Below are positions 8,575 through 16,879 of a stretch of DNA of 64,000 nt, one piece after another. Both the position numbers and the translations under genes were made by a program. Source of the DNA: Blastomonas ursincola (GTDB lineage: Bacteria > Pseudomonadota > Alphaproteobacteria > Sphingomonadales > Sphingomonadaceae); NCBI RefSeq assembly GCF_013607875.1, contig NZ_VDES01000002.1, positions 1,370,297-1,434,296 on the forward strand. The letters are read 5' to 3'. The notes beneath the pieces were generated by a model. That model was not told the DNA's origin and ran no database searches. It saw only the letters and a list, made by a program, of their open reading frames with translations. How positions within the stretch are numbered: position 1 is the stretch's first letter; each line of letters begins with the position of its first letter.

Positions 8575-9951
8575 TCAGTACCGGCGCGTTGCGGGACGTC
8601 CACCGACAGCAGAACGCGCGGCGATCGGGCGGGTTGCCGAAAGGCGCGAACTGGCCAGCGTCGTGCGCTGCAGCGTGGCGAGCGCATAATAGAGCTGGAA
8701 GTCCTCGATGCCCTTTTCCTTGAGCTGCTCGGGCGTCATCGAGAAGCGCGGATCGTCGAGCTTGTCGACCTCCAGATCCTTGTCGTCCAGCCCGATCTCG
8801 TTGATCAGATGACCGCGCAGATCGGATTCGCGCAGCTTCATCCGCGTCTTGTAATCGGGGTCGGAAATCTGCGGCACCGCGATATCGGGTTCGATTCCGC
8901 CTTCCTGCACCGACTTGCCCGAGGGGGTGAAATACCGCGCGGTGGTGAGCTTAAGCGCCGAGGTGCGCGACAGCGGCAGCAGCGTCTGCACCGATCCCTT
9001 GCCGAAGCTGCGTTCGCCCATGACCAGCGCGCGGCGATGATCCTGCAGCGCGCCTGCGACGATTTCCGAGGCCGAGGCCGAGCCGGAATCGACCAGCACG
9101 ATCAGCGGCAGGCCGCCGGTGCTGTCGCCGGGACGGGCGTAATAGCGCTCGATATCGCCCTTGTGACGGCCGCGCTGCGAAACGATCTCGCCCTTTTGCA
9201 GGAACACGTCGGACACCGCGACCGCCTCGTCGAGCAGCCCGCCGGGGTTGGAGCGCATGTCGAGCACATAGCCGACCGGCTTGCGGCCCAGCTTCGCCTC
9301 GATATCCGCGATCGCCTGGTTCACATCCTCGCCGACGCTCGAGGTGAAGCTGGCGATCGTGATGATGCCGATATCGTCCTTGACCTCCCAGGTCACGGGC
9401 TTCAGGTCGATGATCGCGCGGGTGATGGTCACGTCGAACGGCTTGTCGCGGCCTTCGCGCACGATGGTCAGCTTGATCGAGGTGCCCGGCTCGCCGCGCA
9501 TCTGGTCGACCGCATCGTCGAGCGTGCCGCCATAGATCAGCTTGCCGTCGAGATGCGTGATATAGTCGCCGGCCTTGATCCCGGCCTTGTCGGCGGGGGT
9601 CTCGCGGGTGGGGGCGATCACCTTGACCGCTCCGTCCTGCATCGTCACCGACAGGCCGAGACCGCCGTACATGCCTTCGGTCTGGGTGCGCAGATTGGCG
9701 AAGTCGCGCGCGTCGAGATAGCTCGAATGCGGGTCGAGCGCGGCGAGCATGCCGTCGATCGCGCCACGCACCAGCTTGTCGTCATCGACCGGCTCGACAT
9801 AATCGGTCTTCACCCGCTCGAAAATGTCGACGAATTTCGCGATCTCCGCCTGGGTGTCGGATTCGACCTGCGAAATGGCCGAGGTGGTGATCGGCACCAG
9901 GGCCACCGCAAGCGCGATGGCAGAGGCTCGGGCGAGGCGGGATTTCATCAT
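8575..9951 (-). CDS. ctpA: Carboxy-terminal processing peptidase, S41A family
   Basis: Periplasmic serine protease of 458 residues with an N-terminal signal sequence. A helical N-region (ERVKTDYVEPVDDDKL) leads to a PDZ domain (about 90-170, with GDYITHLDGK) and then the S41 catalytic core. The nucleophile Ser is in SGSASASEIVAGAL and the general-base Lys in SFGKGS. Both are intact, so it should be active on C-terminal tails of envelope proteins or on murein enzymes. It lies downstream of envC and rlmH, the usual order in alphaproteobacteria. The last 25 residues, Arg/Ala-rich, look poorly constrained. Confidence 0.93.
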   Translation of the reverse strand: MMKSRLARASAIALAVALVPITTSAISQVESDTQAEIAKFVDIFERVKTDYVEPVDDDKLVRGAIDGMLAALDPHSSYLDARDFANLRTQTEGMYGGLGLSVTMQDGAVKVIAPTRETPADKAGIKAGDYITHLDGKLIYGGTLDDAVDQMRGEPGTSIKLTIVREGRDKPFDVTITRAIIDLKPVTWEVKDDIGIITIASFTSSVGEDVNQAIADIEAKLGRKPVGYVLDMRSNPGGLLDEAVAVSDVFLQKGEIVSQRGRHKGDIERYYARPGDSTGGLPLIVLVDSGSASASEIVAGALQDHRRALVMGERSFGKGSVQTLLPLSRTSALKLTTARYFTPSGKSVQEGGIEPDIAVPQISDPDYKTRMKLRESDLRGHLINEIGLDDKDLEVDKLDDPRFSMTPEQLKEKGIEDFQLYYALATLQRTTLASSRLSATRPIAARSAVGGRPATRRY

Positions 9952-10187
9952 CGAATGGCAACCTTGTTCTTGAACCGGCTATGTCGGGCCCGGATCGTGC
10001 CGATTCTGGCCATCGATGACGGCAGCGGCATTCCCCAGGCAGGTGCTTCGCGCTTACCCCTGGCGCGGCATGTGCAATCTAGTCCTGCGCGCGCCCAATT
10101 GCCAGATGCTTTGCCACCGGCACCGGATGCGCTTCGACCAACGCCTGTTGTGCGTGCGAAAGCTTGCTGCGCGGTGAACGGACGCTG

Positions 10188-11399
10188 TCAGGAGAGGAGG
10201 GCGGCAATGTCGATCGGGCGCCCGTTGCGGCGTAGCTCGACGGTGATGCGCGGACGGTTGTCGGCAGCGCGGCCGAGCGGATCGCCCTGCGCGATGCGCT
10301 CACCCACCTTGAGCTTCGTCCGTGCGAGGCCGGTGATGAGGCTGGTCCAGCCACCGACATGTTCGATGATGACGATCTGGCCGAAGCCGCGATAGGCTCC
10401 GGCAAAGGCGATGCGGCCATCCGCCGGGGCGATCAGCTGCGCACCGGGCCGGGTGGCGAGGGTGAGCCCGCGCGAGCGCACGCCCGTGGCGGCGACCTCG
10501 CCGAAGCCGGTGACGATCGCGCCCGCGGCAGGCAGCCGATAGGCAGGGCGGGCGTTGCTCGCGGGCGCTGGTGCGTTCTCGATCACTTCGGATGCTTGCG
10601 GACGCGGCGGTCGGAGCACCGGGCCTTCCAGCGCCGCCAGTTGCTGGCGCAATGCCGCGCTCGCCTCGAGATCGCCCACCAGGCTGTCGAGATCGCGCGC
10701 GCGTTCGCTCAGGCCCAGCGCGCGTTCTTCCTCGAGCCGCGAGGTGCTCGCCAACTCGCGCGACCGGTTGCGCGCGCGCGCCTCGAGCCGGACAAGCTCG
10801 GCGCGGCGATAGGCCAGCTGCTGGCGACCCTCGCGCTGCAGCGCGGCGGCGCGGTTTGCCTGGCGCGCGAGATCGCGCGAGCGGGCGATGTCCTTGCGGA
10901 GCGCGGCGGTTTCCGCCTCGACCCGGGGCAGCGTGGTGGCGAGCACCGCACGGACGCGCACCAGGTCATCGATCGACCCGGGCTGAACCAGGGCGAGCAT
11001 GGTGGGCCGCCGCGCCATGGATTGCAGCGCAGCGGTCAGCCGGGCGAGCGGCTGCTGGCGCGCGGCGAGCCTGGCCCGTTGCGCGCGCTGCAAGGTCGCG
11101 ATGATCTTCACCCGCGCCTCGGCGGCGGCAATCTCGGCTTCGGCTTGCTGCACCCGCGAGGCGACGACACGCGCTTCGGCGCGTGCCTGGTCTGCCTCGG
11201 CCACGGCGCTGTCGGCCTGTTTTTCCAGCGTGGCACTGCGCCGGGCGGCGGCTTTCGCATCGGCGAGCGCGCGGGCGAGTGCGGTGCGCTCCTGTTCGAG
11301 CAGATTGACGGGTCGGGCAGGGGCAGCGGCGCTGCCGGGCAGCGATGCAATCACCGCGGCTCCTGCCACCATTGCGAGGACAAGGGGACGCATCCGCAC
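10188..11399 (-). CDS. Murein hydrolase activator, EnvC-like (coiled coil plus degenerate LytM)
   Basis: Protein of 403 residues with a signal peptide, a long Ala/Arg/Glu-rich coiled coil (about residues 30-260) and a C-terminal LytM (M23) fold. The zinc-binding residues of active M23 enzymes are absent: the first motif reads RSRGLTLA and the last ITVELR in place of HxH. This is the expected form of an amidase activator like EnvC, working in the periplasm at division sites. The GTG at 11399 is preferred because GAGG lies nine bases before it; an ATG at 11393 is the alternative. It starts four bases after the rlmH stop, so the two are co-transcribed. Confidence 0.88.
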   Translation of the reverse strand: MRMRPLVLAMVAGAAVIASLPGSAAAPARPVNLLEQERTALARALADAKAAARRSATLEKQADSAVAEADQARAEARVVASRVQQAEAEIAAAEARVKIIATLQRAQRARLAARQQPLARLTAALQSMARRPTMLALVQPGSIDDLVRVRAVLATTLPRVEAETAALRKDIARSRDLARQANRAAALQREGRQQLAYRRAELVRLEARARNRSRELASTSRLEEERALGLSERARDLDSLVGDLEASAALRQQLAALEGPVLRPPRPQASEVIENAPAPASNARPAYRLPAAGAIVTGFGEVAATGVRSRGLTLATRPGAQLIAPADGRIAFAGAYRGFGQIVIIEHVGGWTSLITGLARTKLKVGERIAQGDPLGRAADNRPRITVELRRNGRPIDIAALLS

Positions 11400-11403
11400 A
11401 GCG

Positions 11404-11826
11404 TCAGCCCTCGCGATGATAAGGATGGCCGGCCAGGATGCTGGTCGCGCGGTAGAGCTGTTCGGCGAGCATGGCGCGCGCCATCATGTGTGGCCAGGTC
11501 GCCTTGCCGAACGCGATCAGCAGGTCTGCATTGGCACGTTCGGCATCATCGAAGCCGTCGGCGGCCCCGATAAGGAAGCGCGTTTCGCGCACGCCATCGT
11601 CACGCCAGCGGCCCAGCCTTTCGGCGATTTCCATCGAGGTCAGCTGCTTGCCGAGTTCGTCGAGCATCACCGTGCGGCTACCCTGCGGAGCGGGCGGCAC
11701 GCTGCCGCCGCGATCGGGCAGTTCGGTGATGCTGAGCGGCCACTGGATGCGCTTGGCATAGCGCTGCACCAGCTCGGCCTCGGGCGACCGGCCGATCTTG
11801 CCGCGCGCGATGATGTGCAGGCGCAT
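11404..11826 (-). CDS. rlmH: 23S rRNA pseudouridine-1915 N3-methyltransferase RlmH
   Basis: SPOUT-fold methyltransferase of 140 residues, the normal length. It starts MRLHIIARGKI and has the SAM-binding trefoil region FLIGAADGFDD and the C-terminal HPYHREG tail characteristic of RlmH. It modifies pseudouridine 1915 in helix 69 of 23S rRNA. It sits 31 bases after rsfS, and the pairing rsfS-rlmH is widely conserved, giving a small ribosome-related block. Confidence 0.95.
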   Translation of the reverse strand: MRLHIIARGKIGRSPEAELVQRYAKRIQWPLSITELPDRGGSVPPAPQGSRTVMLDELGKQLTSMEIAERLGRWRDDGVRETRFLIGAADGFDDAERANADLLIAFGKATWPHMMARAMLAEQLYRATSILAGHPYHREG

Positions 11827-11856
11827 GCTGGCTCAGCCCCCCGGCCTGTTACAGGC

Positions 11857-12270
11857 TCAGGCGTTCGGAGCCTCGGGCGCGTCGCCAAAGGCCCACATGC
11901 GTTCCAGATTGTAGAAGCTGCGAACCTCGGGACGGAACAGATGGACGATGACATCGCCCGCGTCGATCAGCACCCAATCGGCATTGGTCAGCCCTTCGAT
12001 CCGCGCGCTGCCCCCGGCTTCCTTGATCCGCTCGGCCAGCTTCTGCGCCATCGAGGCGACCTGGCGGGTCGAACGGCCCGAGGCGATCACCATGAAATCG
12101 GCGATGTTGCTCTTCCCGGCGAGCGGGATCGAAACCACCTCCTGCGCCTGATCGTCGTCGAGCGACTGCATCACCAGCGCGTGCAGCTTGCTGGCTTCGG
12201 CCAGTTGCAGATCGGTGGCCGACGGGGGCGGGCTGGCGACCGATTGTTGGGCTTGAGAGAGGTTGGTCAA
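11857..12270 (-). CDS. rsfS: Ribosomal silencing factor RsfS
   Basis: Small protein of 137 residues of the RsfS/Iojap family, which binds uL14 and keeps the ribosomal subunits apart in starvation. The core contains DIxxI-type sequence NIADFMVIASGRSTRQV and NADWVLIDAGDVIVHLF. The start is taken as the TTG at 12270 because a full AAGGAG lies five bases before it; upstream in-frame codons have no comparable site. The first 25 residues before the conserved core (Ser/Gln/Pro-rich) are an unconserved extension. It lies between nadD and rlmH. Confidence 0.92.
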   Translation of the reverse strand: MTNLSQAQQSVASPPPSATDLQLAEASKLHALVMQSLDDDQAQEVVSIPLAGKSNIADFMVIASGRSTRQVASMAQKLAERIKEAGGSARIEGLTNADWVLIDAGDVIVHLFRPEVRSFYNLERMWAFGDAPEAPNA

Positions 12271-12397
12271 TGGAACTCCTTGCACACAGGCATCTGTAAA
12301 ACGGATGCGGCACCGCAAAAATTGCGATGGCGCACGGGGGAAAGGGGCGGGTTGAAGGAAACGTCCTGAAGGACGGGCGGAGTGGCTGGACCGGCTG

Positions 12398-13042
12398 TCA
12401 CGCAAAGACCTGCCGGGTTACTGCATCGCGCACGATTGTGTCGGCGTAATCCAGAAACCAGTCGGGATCCTGACGGCGCAGGGCCGTGGCAGATCGCGGA
12501 TCAGGACGAAAGCGCATCAGCACAAGCGCTGGCAAACTCCATCGTGTCCAGTCTCTTGCCTGGCTGCGGGGACGGACACGATGCCCGAACCAGGCCATTG
12601 CGGGGCCCGAAATGGCGGCGCCATCATATCCCGGACGGGCGACAACTGCAATCGGCATTTGCCGGGCGATGCCGCGCCAGTGCTTCCAGCGGTGGAATCC
12701 CGCCAGATTGTCCGCGCCCATGATCCAGACAAAGTCACGTTTCGGATAGCGCGCCGTGATCTTTTCGAGCGTCTCGACGGTGTAGCGCGTGCCCAGTTCG
12801 GTCTCGATTCCGGTCGCGCGAATCCGGGAGCGCCGCGTCATGCCGCGCGCCGAGGCGAGCCGCGCCTTGAACGGCGCCATGTCGGCCGCACCGTCCTTGA
12901 GCGGATTGCCCGGGCTCACCAGCCACCAGATTTCGTCGAGCCCCAAGGCCTCCATCGCGAACAGGCTGATCGCCCGGTGCCCGCGATGCGCCGGGTTGAA
13001 CGATCCGCCCATCAGGCCGGTGCGGACAGGACGGCCCTTCAT
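12398..13042 (-). CDS. nadD: Nicotinate-nucleotide adenylyltransferase NadD
   Basis: Enzyme of 214 residues that adenylates nicotinate mononucleotide in NAD synthesis. The nucleotidyltransferase signature GGSFNPAHRGH is near the N-terminus, followed by WWLVSPGNPLKD and IMGADNLAGFHRWKHW. The C-terminal region ends DPDWFLDY before a short tail. The C-terminal ISxTxIR element typical of the fold is not clearly preserved. The ATG at 13042 overlaps the stop of the ParE-type toxin gene as ATGA, so translation of this essential gene appears coupled to a toxin-antitoxin module. Confidence 0.92.
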   Translation of the reverse strand: MKGRPVRTGLMGGSFNPAHRGHRAISLFAMEALGLDEIWWLVSPGNPLKDGAADMAPFKARLASARGMTRRSRIRATGIETELGTRYTVETLEKITARYPKRDFVWIMGADNLAGFHRWKHWRGIARQMPIAVVARPGYDGAAISGPAMAWFGHRVRPRSQARDWTRWSLPALVLMRFRPDPRSATALRRQDPDWFLDYADTIVRDAVTRQVFA

Positions 13043-13323
13043 GCTTCGATACTCCAGTCCTGGCGCTCGTGAAGGACGCGCAGGATGTGCAAGCCATGAT
13101 CGCCTGCGCGATAAATGATCAGGAACGGCGTTCGTCCCAGACGCCATTTGCGGTGATCGGCCGATCCGACCGGCGCGCCGATTTGAGGGAATTCGGGCAA
13201 GCGGGCGATGGCCTTTTCAAGCGCGCTAACCAAATTCAGCGCATATCGGGCGTCATCGTCGAGCGCCTGCCGATAGATGATGTTGAAGTCGTCCTGCGCG
13301 CGCAGCGACCAGGTGACGCGCAT
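13039..13323 (-). CDS. RelE/ParE-family toxin
   Basis: Protein of 94 residues with the compact RelE/ParE fold pattern: an N-terminal strand and helix (WSLRAQDDFNIIYRQ), an ALEKAIARLPEFPQIGAPV segment, and the C-terminal strands RTPFLIIYRAGDHGLHILRVLHERQDW. This resembles ParE-type toxins that poison gyrase; RelE-type mRNA cleavage cannot be excluded. It is coupled by ATGA overlaps on both sides, to the ribbon-helix-helix antitoxin upstream and to nadD downstream. All parts look intact. Confidence 0.88.
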   Translation of the reverse strand: MRVTWSLRAQDDFNIIYRQALDDDARYALNLVSALEKAIARLPEFPQIGAPVGSADHRKWRLGRTPFLIIYRAGDHGLHILRVLHERQDWSIEA

Positions 13324-13625
13324 CACGCAGCTGTATCTTGCTCTTGCTGGGCTTTGGCGTCCTGCTCGGCAATCTTGGCCTTGGCTTCGGAGCGCAAGTT
13401 GGCGACCCACTCTTCCATCTGCTCCTGCGTGAGGAAGCGGCCGGCGGCGATATCGTCCTCGCCCTGCTGGATGAAGTCCATCATGGCCACCTCGGCGCGC
13501 ACCATCTTCTCGATCGCGCGCGCGGCGAGCCACGAGCGGCTGCGGCCCCGCGCTTTCGCAACACGATCCACCAGGTCCATGACCTCGGGATCGATCCGGG
13601 CGGTGATGATCTGCGACTTGCTCAT
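13323..13625 (-). CDS. Ribbon-helix-helix antitoxin (CopG/ParD-like)
   Basis: Protein of 100 residues. The N-terminal half (IITARIDPEVMDLVDRVAKARGRSRSWLAARAIEKM) is a ribbon-helix-helix DNA-binding domain. The C-terminal half is helical, acidic and Gln/Ala-rich, the part that would wrap the toxin. Its stop overlaps the toxin ATG. Two tandem copies of a 9-base element lie just upstream of its start codon and are the likely autoregulatory operator. Only 42 bases separate it from the end of proA, so its promoter must be within that gap or inside proA. Confidence 0.87.
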   Translation of the reverse strand: MSKSQIITARIDPEVMDLVDRVAKARGRSRSWLAARAIEKMVRAEVAMMDFIQQGEDDIAAGRFLTQEQMEEWVANLRSEAKAKIAEQDAKAQQEQDTAA

Positions 13626-13631
13626 TGCGCA

Positions 13632-13649
13632 TGTATACGTTGTATACGT
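13632..13649 (-). promoter_or_regulatory. Putative TA operator: tandem TGTATACGT repeat
   Basis: The 9-mer TGTATACGT occurs twice head to tail (13632-13640 and 13641-13649), each copy containing the 6-base palindrome GTATAC. It lies seven bases before the antitoxin start codon. Ribbon-helix-helix antitoxins usually bind short tandem or inverted repeats of this size next to their own gene, so an autoregulatory role is inferred. Confidence 0.6.
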
Positions 13650-13667
13650 CGCTGCAGCAACCGCGTC

Positions 13668-14948
13668 TCAGGCGCGGATATGGCCTTCGCCATCGACCAG
13701 CCATTTGTACGTGGTCAGCCCCTCAAGCGCGACCGGGCCGCGCGCATGCAGCCGCCCGGTGGCAATGCCGATTTCTGCGCCCAGGCCGAATTCGCCGCCA
13801 TCGGCAAACTGGCTCGAGGCGTTGACCATCACGATCGCACTATCGACCTCGGCCTGGAAGCGCTTGGCGGCGGCCATGTCGCTGGCGATGATCGCATCGG
13901 TATGGCCCGAGCTGTGCCGCGCGATATGCTCCAGCGCGCCGTCCAGCCCCTCGACGAACGCGACCGACAGGATCGCGTCGAGATATTCGGTATCCCAGTC
14001 CTCGTCGCTCGCCGAGACCGCGCGTGGTTCCAGCTCCATCGTCATGTCGTCGCCGCGCAATTCGCATGCGGCATCGGCAAGCGCGGCAAGAAGAGGGGCG
14101 GCATGCGGATAGTCCTGATCGATCAGCAGCGTCTCCATCGCCCCGCACACCCCGGTGCGGCGCAGCTTGGCGTTGAGCGCGATCGATTGGGCCATCTCGG
14201 GGTCGGCGCTGGCATGGACGAAGCTGTGGCAGATGCCGTCGAGGTGCGCGAGCACGGGAACGCGCGCATCGGCCTGGACGCGCGCCACCAGCGACTTGCC
14301 GCCGCGCGGGATGATGAGGTCGATTCCGCCCGCCGCAGCGAGCATCGCGCCGACAGCCTCGCGGTCCTGGGTCGGCACCAGCTGTACCGCGCCTTCGGGC
14401 AGGCCCGCCGAGGCAAGGCCACGCGCCAGGCTGGCGTGCAGCGCGCGGTTGCTGTGCATCGCCTCGCTGCCGCCGCGCAGGATCGCGGCATTGCCCGATC
14501 GCACGCACAGCACCGCAGCATCGACGGTCACATTGGGGCGGCTTTCATAGATGATGCCGATCACGCCGATGGGTACGCGCACCCGGCGCAGCGTCATGCC
14601 GGCAGGCGCGGTGCGCCGGTCGATCTCCTCGCCGACCGGATCGGGCAGGGCGGCGACCGCCTCGACGCTGTTCGCAATCGCCGCGAGCCTCGCCTCGTCG
14701 AGCTTCAGCCGGTCGAGCATCGCGCCTGAAAGCCCGCGCGCTTCGCCCGCTGCCATGTCGCGCGCATTGGCGGCGAGGATGTCGGCGGCGTCTTCGCGCA
14801 GCGCGGCTGCGGCGGCGCGCAGCGCATCGGCCTTGGCAGGGTCCGGCAGGCTGCGCAGCTGCTTTGCGGCATCACGCGCGGCGGAGCAGCAGGCGGCGAT
14901 CACGTCCTGAGGCGAGGGGCTGGCGGTGCTGGCAACGGCTTGAATCAT
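13668..14948 (-). CDS. proA: Gamma-glutamyl phosphate reductase ProA
   Basis: Enzyme of 426 residues that reduces gamma-glutamyl phosphate to glutamate semialdehyde in proline synthesis. The length is normal. The catalytic Cys is in RRTGVCGAMETLLID, and the NADP-binding part includes PIGVIGIIYESRPNVT. The start at 14948 (MIQAVAST) is placed so that the conserved ARDAAKQL helix follows. No proB is seen beside it. The TA module begins 42 bases downstream, apparently inserted between proA and nadD. Confidence 0.95.
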   Translation of the reverse strand: MIQAVASTASPSPQDVIAACCSAARDAAKQLRSLPDPAKADALRAAAAALREDAADILAANARDMAAGEARGLSGAMLDRLKLDEARLAAIANSVEAVAALPDPVGEEIDRRTAPAGMTLRRVRVPIGVIGIIYESRPNVTVDAAVLCVRSGNAAILRGGSEAMHSNRALHASLARGLASAGLPEGAVQLVPTQDREAVGAMLAAAGGIDLIIPRGGKSLVARVQADARVPVLAHLDGICHSFVHASADPEMAQSIALNAKLRRTGVCGAMETLLIDQDYPHAAPLLAALADAACELRGDDMTMELEPRAVSASDEDWDTEYLDAILSVAFVEGLDGALEHIARHSSGHTDAIIASDMAAAKRFQAEVDSAIVMVNASSQFADGGEFGLGAEIGIATGRLHARGPVALEGLTTYKWLVDGEGHIRA

Positions 14949-15149
14949 GGCTGCGGCGTGTAACAGCCAGGGCAAAAGGTTCCAAGCCGCGACTCGGTTC
15001 GTCGCAAATATAGGAAAAAAACGACTCGCAACCGTTTGCTGAGACGATTCTGGCACGGGGAATGACAGGAAAATTGCGGAAAAATCACGCCAGGTTGCAA
15101 CTCATCGCACGACTCGTCCGATTCGTGGCAAAGCCGGAGGAGTCGATTC
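14942..15149. promoter_or_regulatory. Cluster of eight GANTC sites upstream of the M23-bactofilin genes
   Basis: GANTC occurs at 14942, 14991, 15023, 15046, 15111, 15120, 15140 and 15145. A 4-base specificity predicts about one site in this length. Most copies extend to CGACTCG or CGATTCG, so the cluster may also be a protein-binding repeat. GANTC is the CcrM methylation site in alphaproteobacteria. The cluster lies in the gap between divergent proA and the M23 peptidase gene and could link their expression to the cell cycle. Confidence 0.55.
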
Positions 15150-15212
15150 GCTATCCGTCAGACCCTTTGCTAGCGGCGCTGCGGGGTTAAATTTAAGGGT
15201 CGAACGGGTCGC

Positions 15213-16397
15213 ATGCGCATTCTAACGATGCGCAAGCGCGTAACGGACGCGCTTGCGCTATGGTTCCCTGATCGCGAATTTTTCATGCGGTCACAGGGAC
15301 AGATCAAATTCGTCAAGGTCTCTGCACGCCTGCAGATGACGGTCGCCGGGGCCGTTGTCGCAGCGTTGCTGTTGTGGCTGGTCGTCACGCTCGCGATGCT
15401 GGTAAGCCAGTACAGCATCAGCATGGAGCGCATGGCACTGGTGCAGCGCCAGGCGGAGATCGAAAGCTCGGCGAGCCGGGTCAAGGCCTATCGCTCCTCG
15501 GTCGAGGATGTCGCCAAGGACCTCGAAAAGCGCCAGGCGTTTTTGGAGGATATCGTCACCAGCTATATCGGCGAACAGGCCGCCGGCGAGGATGCCAGCG
15601 CGGTGGTGGGTGCGATGGACAAGGGCAGCAGCGATGAAGCTGCCCAGACCGCGCGCAAGATCAGCGCGATGGTGCCCGAAGCTGCCGGGCTCGCCCGGAT
15701 GGAAGCGCGCCAGATCGCGTTCGTCGAACAGCTTACCCGCGCCGCCACGGTCCGCGCGCGCAATGCCGAACAGGCGATCCGCAAGTTCGGCCTCAATCCC
15801 GAGACCGTCGCCCGGGCCAGCGCCAGCGCACAGGGTGGTCCGTTCATTCCGTTCAAGGGGTCGGGCAATGCCCGGCTCGATCCGCGCTTCACCACTCTGG
15901 GCCAGACGCTAGCGCGGATGGACGCGCTGGAGCGCGGCCTCGTCGCCATCCCGTCGGGCACGCCCGCTGTGGCCCCCGCGATCACCAGCGGTTTCGGCTA
16001 TCGCCGTGACCCGTTCACCGGCGCCGCCGCCTTGCACAGCGGCATCGATTTCAAGGGCGCGCCCGGATCGCCGATTCTCGCCGCGGCGCAGGGCAAGATC
16101 GTTTTCGCGGGCGTGAAATCGGGCTATGGCAATTGCGTCGAAGTGGCGCACGGCAACGGCCTGGTCACCCGCTATGCGCACATGTCGTCGATCGGCGTGC
16201 GGGTCGGCCAGAAGGTCGACAAGGGCGAGCGGCTGGGCGGCATGGGCAGCACCGGTCGTTCCACCGGCACGCACCTGCATTTCGAGGTGCGCCACAATGA
16301 CCGCGCCATGAACCCGCGCCCGTTTCTGGAGGCCAATCGCGATGTTCTCAAGATCCAAGCCGTCGCCGAACAGCGGACCGACGACGCCGCCCGCTAA
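15213..16397 (+). CDS. M23 family metallopeptidase with N-terminal membrane anchor
   Basis: Protein of 394 residues. After a short cytoplasmic segment there is one membrane helix (about 42-66), a coiled-coil region, and a C-terminal LytM domain with an intact zinc site: HSGIDF (HxxxD) and HLHFEV (HxH). It should be an active peptidoglycan endopeptidase on the periplasmic side. An ATG five codons later is an alternative start. Its last codons overlap the bactofilin gene by 56 bases, the standard gene pair for shape control in proteobacteria. The promoter region carries a dense GANTC cluster. Confidence 0.92.
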   Translation: MRILTMRKRVTDALALWFPDREFFMRSQGQIKFVKVSARLQMTVAGAVVAALLLWLVVTLAMLVSQYSISMERMALVQRQAEIESSASRVKAYRSSVEDVAKDLEKRQAFLEDIVTSYIGEQAAGEDASAVVGAMDKGSSDEAAQTARKISAMVPEAAGLARMEARQIAFVEQLTRAATVRARNAEQAIRKFGLNPETVARASASAQGGPFIPFKGSGNARLDPRFTTLGQTLARMDALERGLVAIPSGTPAVAPAITSGFGYRRDPFTGAAALHSGIDFKGAPGSPILAAAQGKIVFAGVKSGYGNCVEVAHGNGLVTRYAHMSSIGVRVGQKVDKGERLGGMGSTGRSTGTHLHFEVRHNDRAMNPRPFLEANRDVLKIQAVAEQRTDDAAR

Positions 16398-16809
16398 CCC
16401 CCGCTCGAACAGGTCAGGAAGCAGCATGGTCGGACATTCCACCTTCTCGGTCATCGGCGCGGATGTCGTGATCACCGGCAATATCTCGGCCAAGGTCGAT
16501 CTGCATGTCGATGGCCGGGTGGAAGGCGACATATCCTGCGCCTCGCTGGTCCAGGGCGAAGCCAGCAGCATCCATGGCGCGATCACCGCTGAATCCGCGC
16601 GGCTGGCGGGCACTGTCGACGGATCGGTCGACGCGCGCGACCTGGTCATCACCGCCACCGCCAATGTCACCGGCGATGTCAGCTACGAGACGATCACGAT
16701 CGAACAGGGAGGTCATGTCGACGGCCAGTTCCGCCACAAGAGCAAGGTCATCGCGCCAAAGATCGCGAGCGGCGACGACAAGCCGGCCTTGATGCTCTCC
16801 AGCGGCTGA
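16342..16809 (+). CDS. Bactofilin (polymer-forming cytoskeletal protein)
   Basis: Protein of 155 residues. The central beta-helix repeat region (about 28-130) has the regular pattern of short Val/Gly-rich turns (VVITGNISAKVDLHVDGRVEGDI) of bactofilins, with a disordered Pro/Ser-rich N-terminus and a short C-terminal tail. The start at 16342 has GGAGG nine bases upstream inside the M23 gene, so translation depends on a site within the preceding coding region. It would polymerise without nucleotide and localise the M23 enzyme at the membrane. Confidence 0.93.
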   Translation: MFSRSKPSPNSGPTTPPANPRSNRSGSSMVGHSTFSVIGADVVITGNISAKVDLHVDGRVEGDISCASLVQGEASSIHGAITAESARLAGTVDGSVDARDLVITATANVTGDVSYETITIEQGGHVDGQFRHKSKVIAPKIASGDDKPALMLSSG

Positions 16810-16879
16810 GGACCATCCGGACGCGGGCGGCGCAAATGCCGCCTTGCGCTGGGCGATGGCTGGCGTAATCATCGCGGCC

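Noticed and set aside
8530-10395. Plus-strand frame of 621 codons opposite ctpA
   Set aside because: Antisense shadow of ctpA with His/Asp/Arg-rich composition and no homology features.
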